Source: Eubacteriales bacterium (lineage in GTDB: Bacteria; Bacillota_A; Clostridia; Christensenellales; Aristaeellaceae). From it: DNA of 7,878 nucleotides. Numbering within the stretch: the first letter of the stretch is position 1; every line of letters begins with the position of its first letter. Under the pieces are notes generated by a model that searched no databases, was not told where the DNA came from, and saw nothing but the letters and a program-made list of their open reading frames with translations. Shown one piece after another: positions 6,809 to 7,878 of the stretch. The DNA is taken from positions 1-7,878 of the forward strand of contig JAQUXV010000117.1 in NCBI GenBank assembly GCA_028692205.1. The letters are read 5' to 3'. The position numbers and the translations under genes were made by a program.

Positions 6809-6840
6809 GCCGCGTTCCCTTACCAACTTTCGAACACGGC
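6809..6840 (+). other. Imperfect hairpin between ruvB and queA
   Basis: GCCGCGTTC (6809-6817) can pair with GAACACGGC (6832-6840), with one C-A mismatch and a 14-nt loop. No T run follows, so it is not a standard terminator. It could slow RNA decay or transcription between ruvB and queA, or it could be chance. Confidence 0.3.
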
Positions 6841-6863
6841 ATATAAACAGGAGTTAAACCAAT

Positions 6864-7878
6864 TTGAAAACCAGCGACTTTTACTATGATTTACCGGAAG
6901 AACGGATTGCCCAAACCCCGGTGGAACCCCGCGACCATAGCCGTATGCTGGTCTACGACCGGAGAGACCAAAGCGTACGGCACCTGCATTTTTATGATTT
7001 GCCCCAGTTCCTGCGTCCTGGCGACGCGCTGGTACTGAACGAGACCAAGGTGATTCCCGCGCGTCTGCTGGGCGAAAAGGAAGACACCGGCGTGCCGGTG
7101 GAAATACTGCTGCTGAAACGTCAGTCGAAGGATGTTTGGGAAACGCTTGTGCGGCCGGGCCGTCGGCTGAAGCCGGGAACCTTCTGCTCGTTTGGCGGCG
7201 GATTGCTGCGCGCGGAAATTCTTTCCACTCTCGACAGCGGTGGCCGCATGGTGAAGTTCCATTACAGCGGCGTGTTCGAAGCGCTTCTGGACGAGCTGGG
7301 CCAGATGCCGCTTCCGCCATATATCCACGAACACCTTGCCGATCAGAGCCGCTACCAGACCGTATATGCCAAAGAGGAAGGCAGCGCCGCGGCGCCGACG
7401 GCGGGCCTGCACTTCACCCCGGAATTGCTGACAAGGGTTCGCGATATGGGCGTAAATATTGTGCCCGTCCTGCTGCATGTGGGGCTTGGCACCTTCCGCC
7501 CTGTAAAAGAGGATAATGTGGAAGACCACGTAATGCACGTGGAGCACTACGAAGTATCCCCCGCCGCCGCGCAGGCTATCAACAGCGCCCGGGCCTCCGG
7601 GCACCGCTGCCTGTGTGTCGGCACCACCAGCGTGCGGACGCTGGAAACGGTGGCCGATGAAAACGGCATCATCCTCCCCGGCGGAGGTGAAACGGGCATC
7701 TATATTACGCCCGGCTACCGCTACCGCGCCGTGGATGCGCTGATTACCAACTTTCACCTGCCCGAAAGCACGCTGCTCATGCTGGTTTCGGCCCTGATGG
7801 GGCGGGAAGAAGCACTGCGCGTGTACGGGATCGCCGTTCAGGAAAAGTACCGTTTTTTCTCATTTGGCGATTGTATGT
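6864..7878 (+). CDS. queA: S-adenosylmethionine:tRNA ribosyltransferase-isomerase QueA (cut at the right edge)
   Basis: Transfers and isomerises the ribosyl group of S-adenosylmethionine onto 7-aminomethyl-7-deazaguanine at tRNA position 34, giving epoxyqueuosine. This is the second-last step of queuosine synthesis. The window holds 338 codons without a stop. Family blocks include [15 protein letters not shown] (near the start), [45 protein letters not shown] and [20 protein letters not shown]. The last visible residues, [11 protein letters not shown], match the usual end of the protein, so only a few codons are probably missing. The start is TTG 6864, with AGGAG (6849-6853) 10 nt upstream and the expected N-terminus right after it. 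It lies 57 nt after ruvB. In many Firmicutes queA follows ruvB and precedes tgt, so tgt is the expected next gene. Confidence 0.96.
   Translation, partial: MKTSDFYYDLPEERIAQTPVEPRDHSRMLVYDRRDQSVRHLHFYDLPQFLRPGDALVLNETKVIPARLLGEKEDTGVPVEILLLKRQSKDVWETLVRPGRRLKPGTFCSFGGGLLRAEILSTLDSGGRMVKFHYSGVFEALLDELGQMPLPPYIHEHLADQSRYQTVYAKEEGSAAAPTAGLHFTPELLTRVRDMGVNIVPVLLHVGLGTFRPVKEDNVEDHVMHVEHYEVSPAAAQAINSARASGHRCLCVGTTSVRTLETVADENGIILPGGGETGIYITPGYRYRAVDALITNFHLPESTLLMLVSALMGREEALRVYGIAVQEKYRFFSFGDCM

Noticed and set aside
6826..6842. CGAAC at 6831 as a possible second LexA half-site before queA
   Set aside because: There is no matching GTTC at the required spacing on the other side, so it is only a half-site by chance.
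6891..7757. 288-codon frame on the - strand
   Set aside because: It is fully antisense to queA, which is firmly identified by many motifs. Its composition is typical of a mirror frame.

Overview
The window looks like a piece of chromosome from a moderately GC-rich member of the Firmicutes, most likely class Clostridia. Four things point that way. L-serine dehydratase is split into two subunit genes. Ribosome binding sites are strong GGAGG types. A Gram-positive type LexA box (GAAC-N4-GTTC) is present. The gene order ruvC-ruvA-ruvB-queA, with ruvC present, is common in Clostridia and differs from Bacillus, which lacks ruvC. I see no phage, transposon, CRISPR array, tRNA or rRNA.

Left end (1-2103, + strand). 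The last 20 codons of an unidentified upstream gene are followed by a Zn/Cd/Pb-type P1B ATPase. The ATPase has every catalytic motif but no N-terminal metal-binding (HMA) domain. It ends before a good intrinsic terminator at 2078-2103. The 281 bases between the convergent ATPase and sdaAA genes hold that terminator, a second one reading the other way, and a few small hairpins, but no gene that I can support.

Middle (2136-4446, - strand). A tight three-gene operon is read right to left: a YigZ/IMPACT-family protein, then sdaAB and sdaAA (beta and alpha subunits of the iron-sulfur L-serine dehydratase). The gaps are 4 nt and a 1-nt TGATG overlap. The operon has its own sigma-A promoter (TTGCGA-N17-TATAAT) and a terminator hairpin at its far end.

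Right side (4532-7878, + strand). A near-consensus promoter (TTGACA-N17-TATGAT) drives ruvC, ruvA and ruvB, the Holliday-junction resolvase and branch-migration motor, followed by queA (queuosine tRNA modification). The window edge cuts queA probably a few codons before its stop. A LexA-type operator lies between the two divergent promoters, so the ruv operon is probably part of the SOS response, and the serine dehydratase operon may be touched by the same repressor.

Most of this is ordinary housekeeping. The points worth a second look are the shared LexA site, the ATPase that has apparently lost or split off its HMA domain, the cysteine-rich tail of SdaAA, and the coupling of yigZ to sdaAB-sdaAA. 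I did not find a convincing undescribed system.
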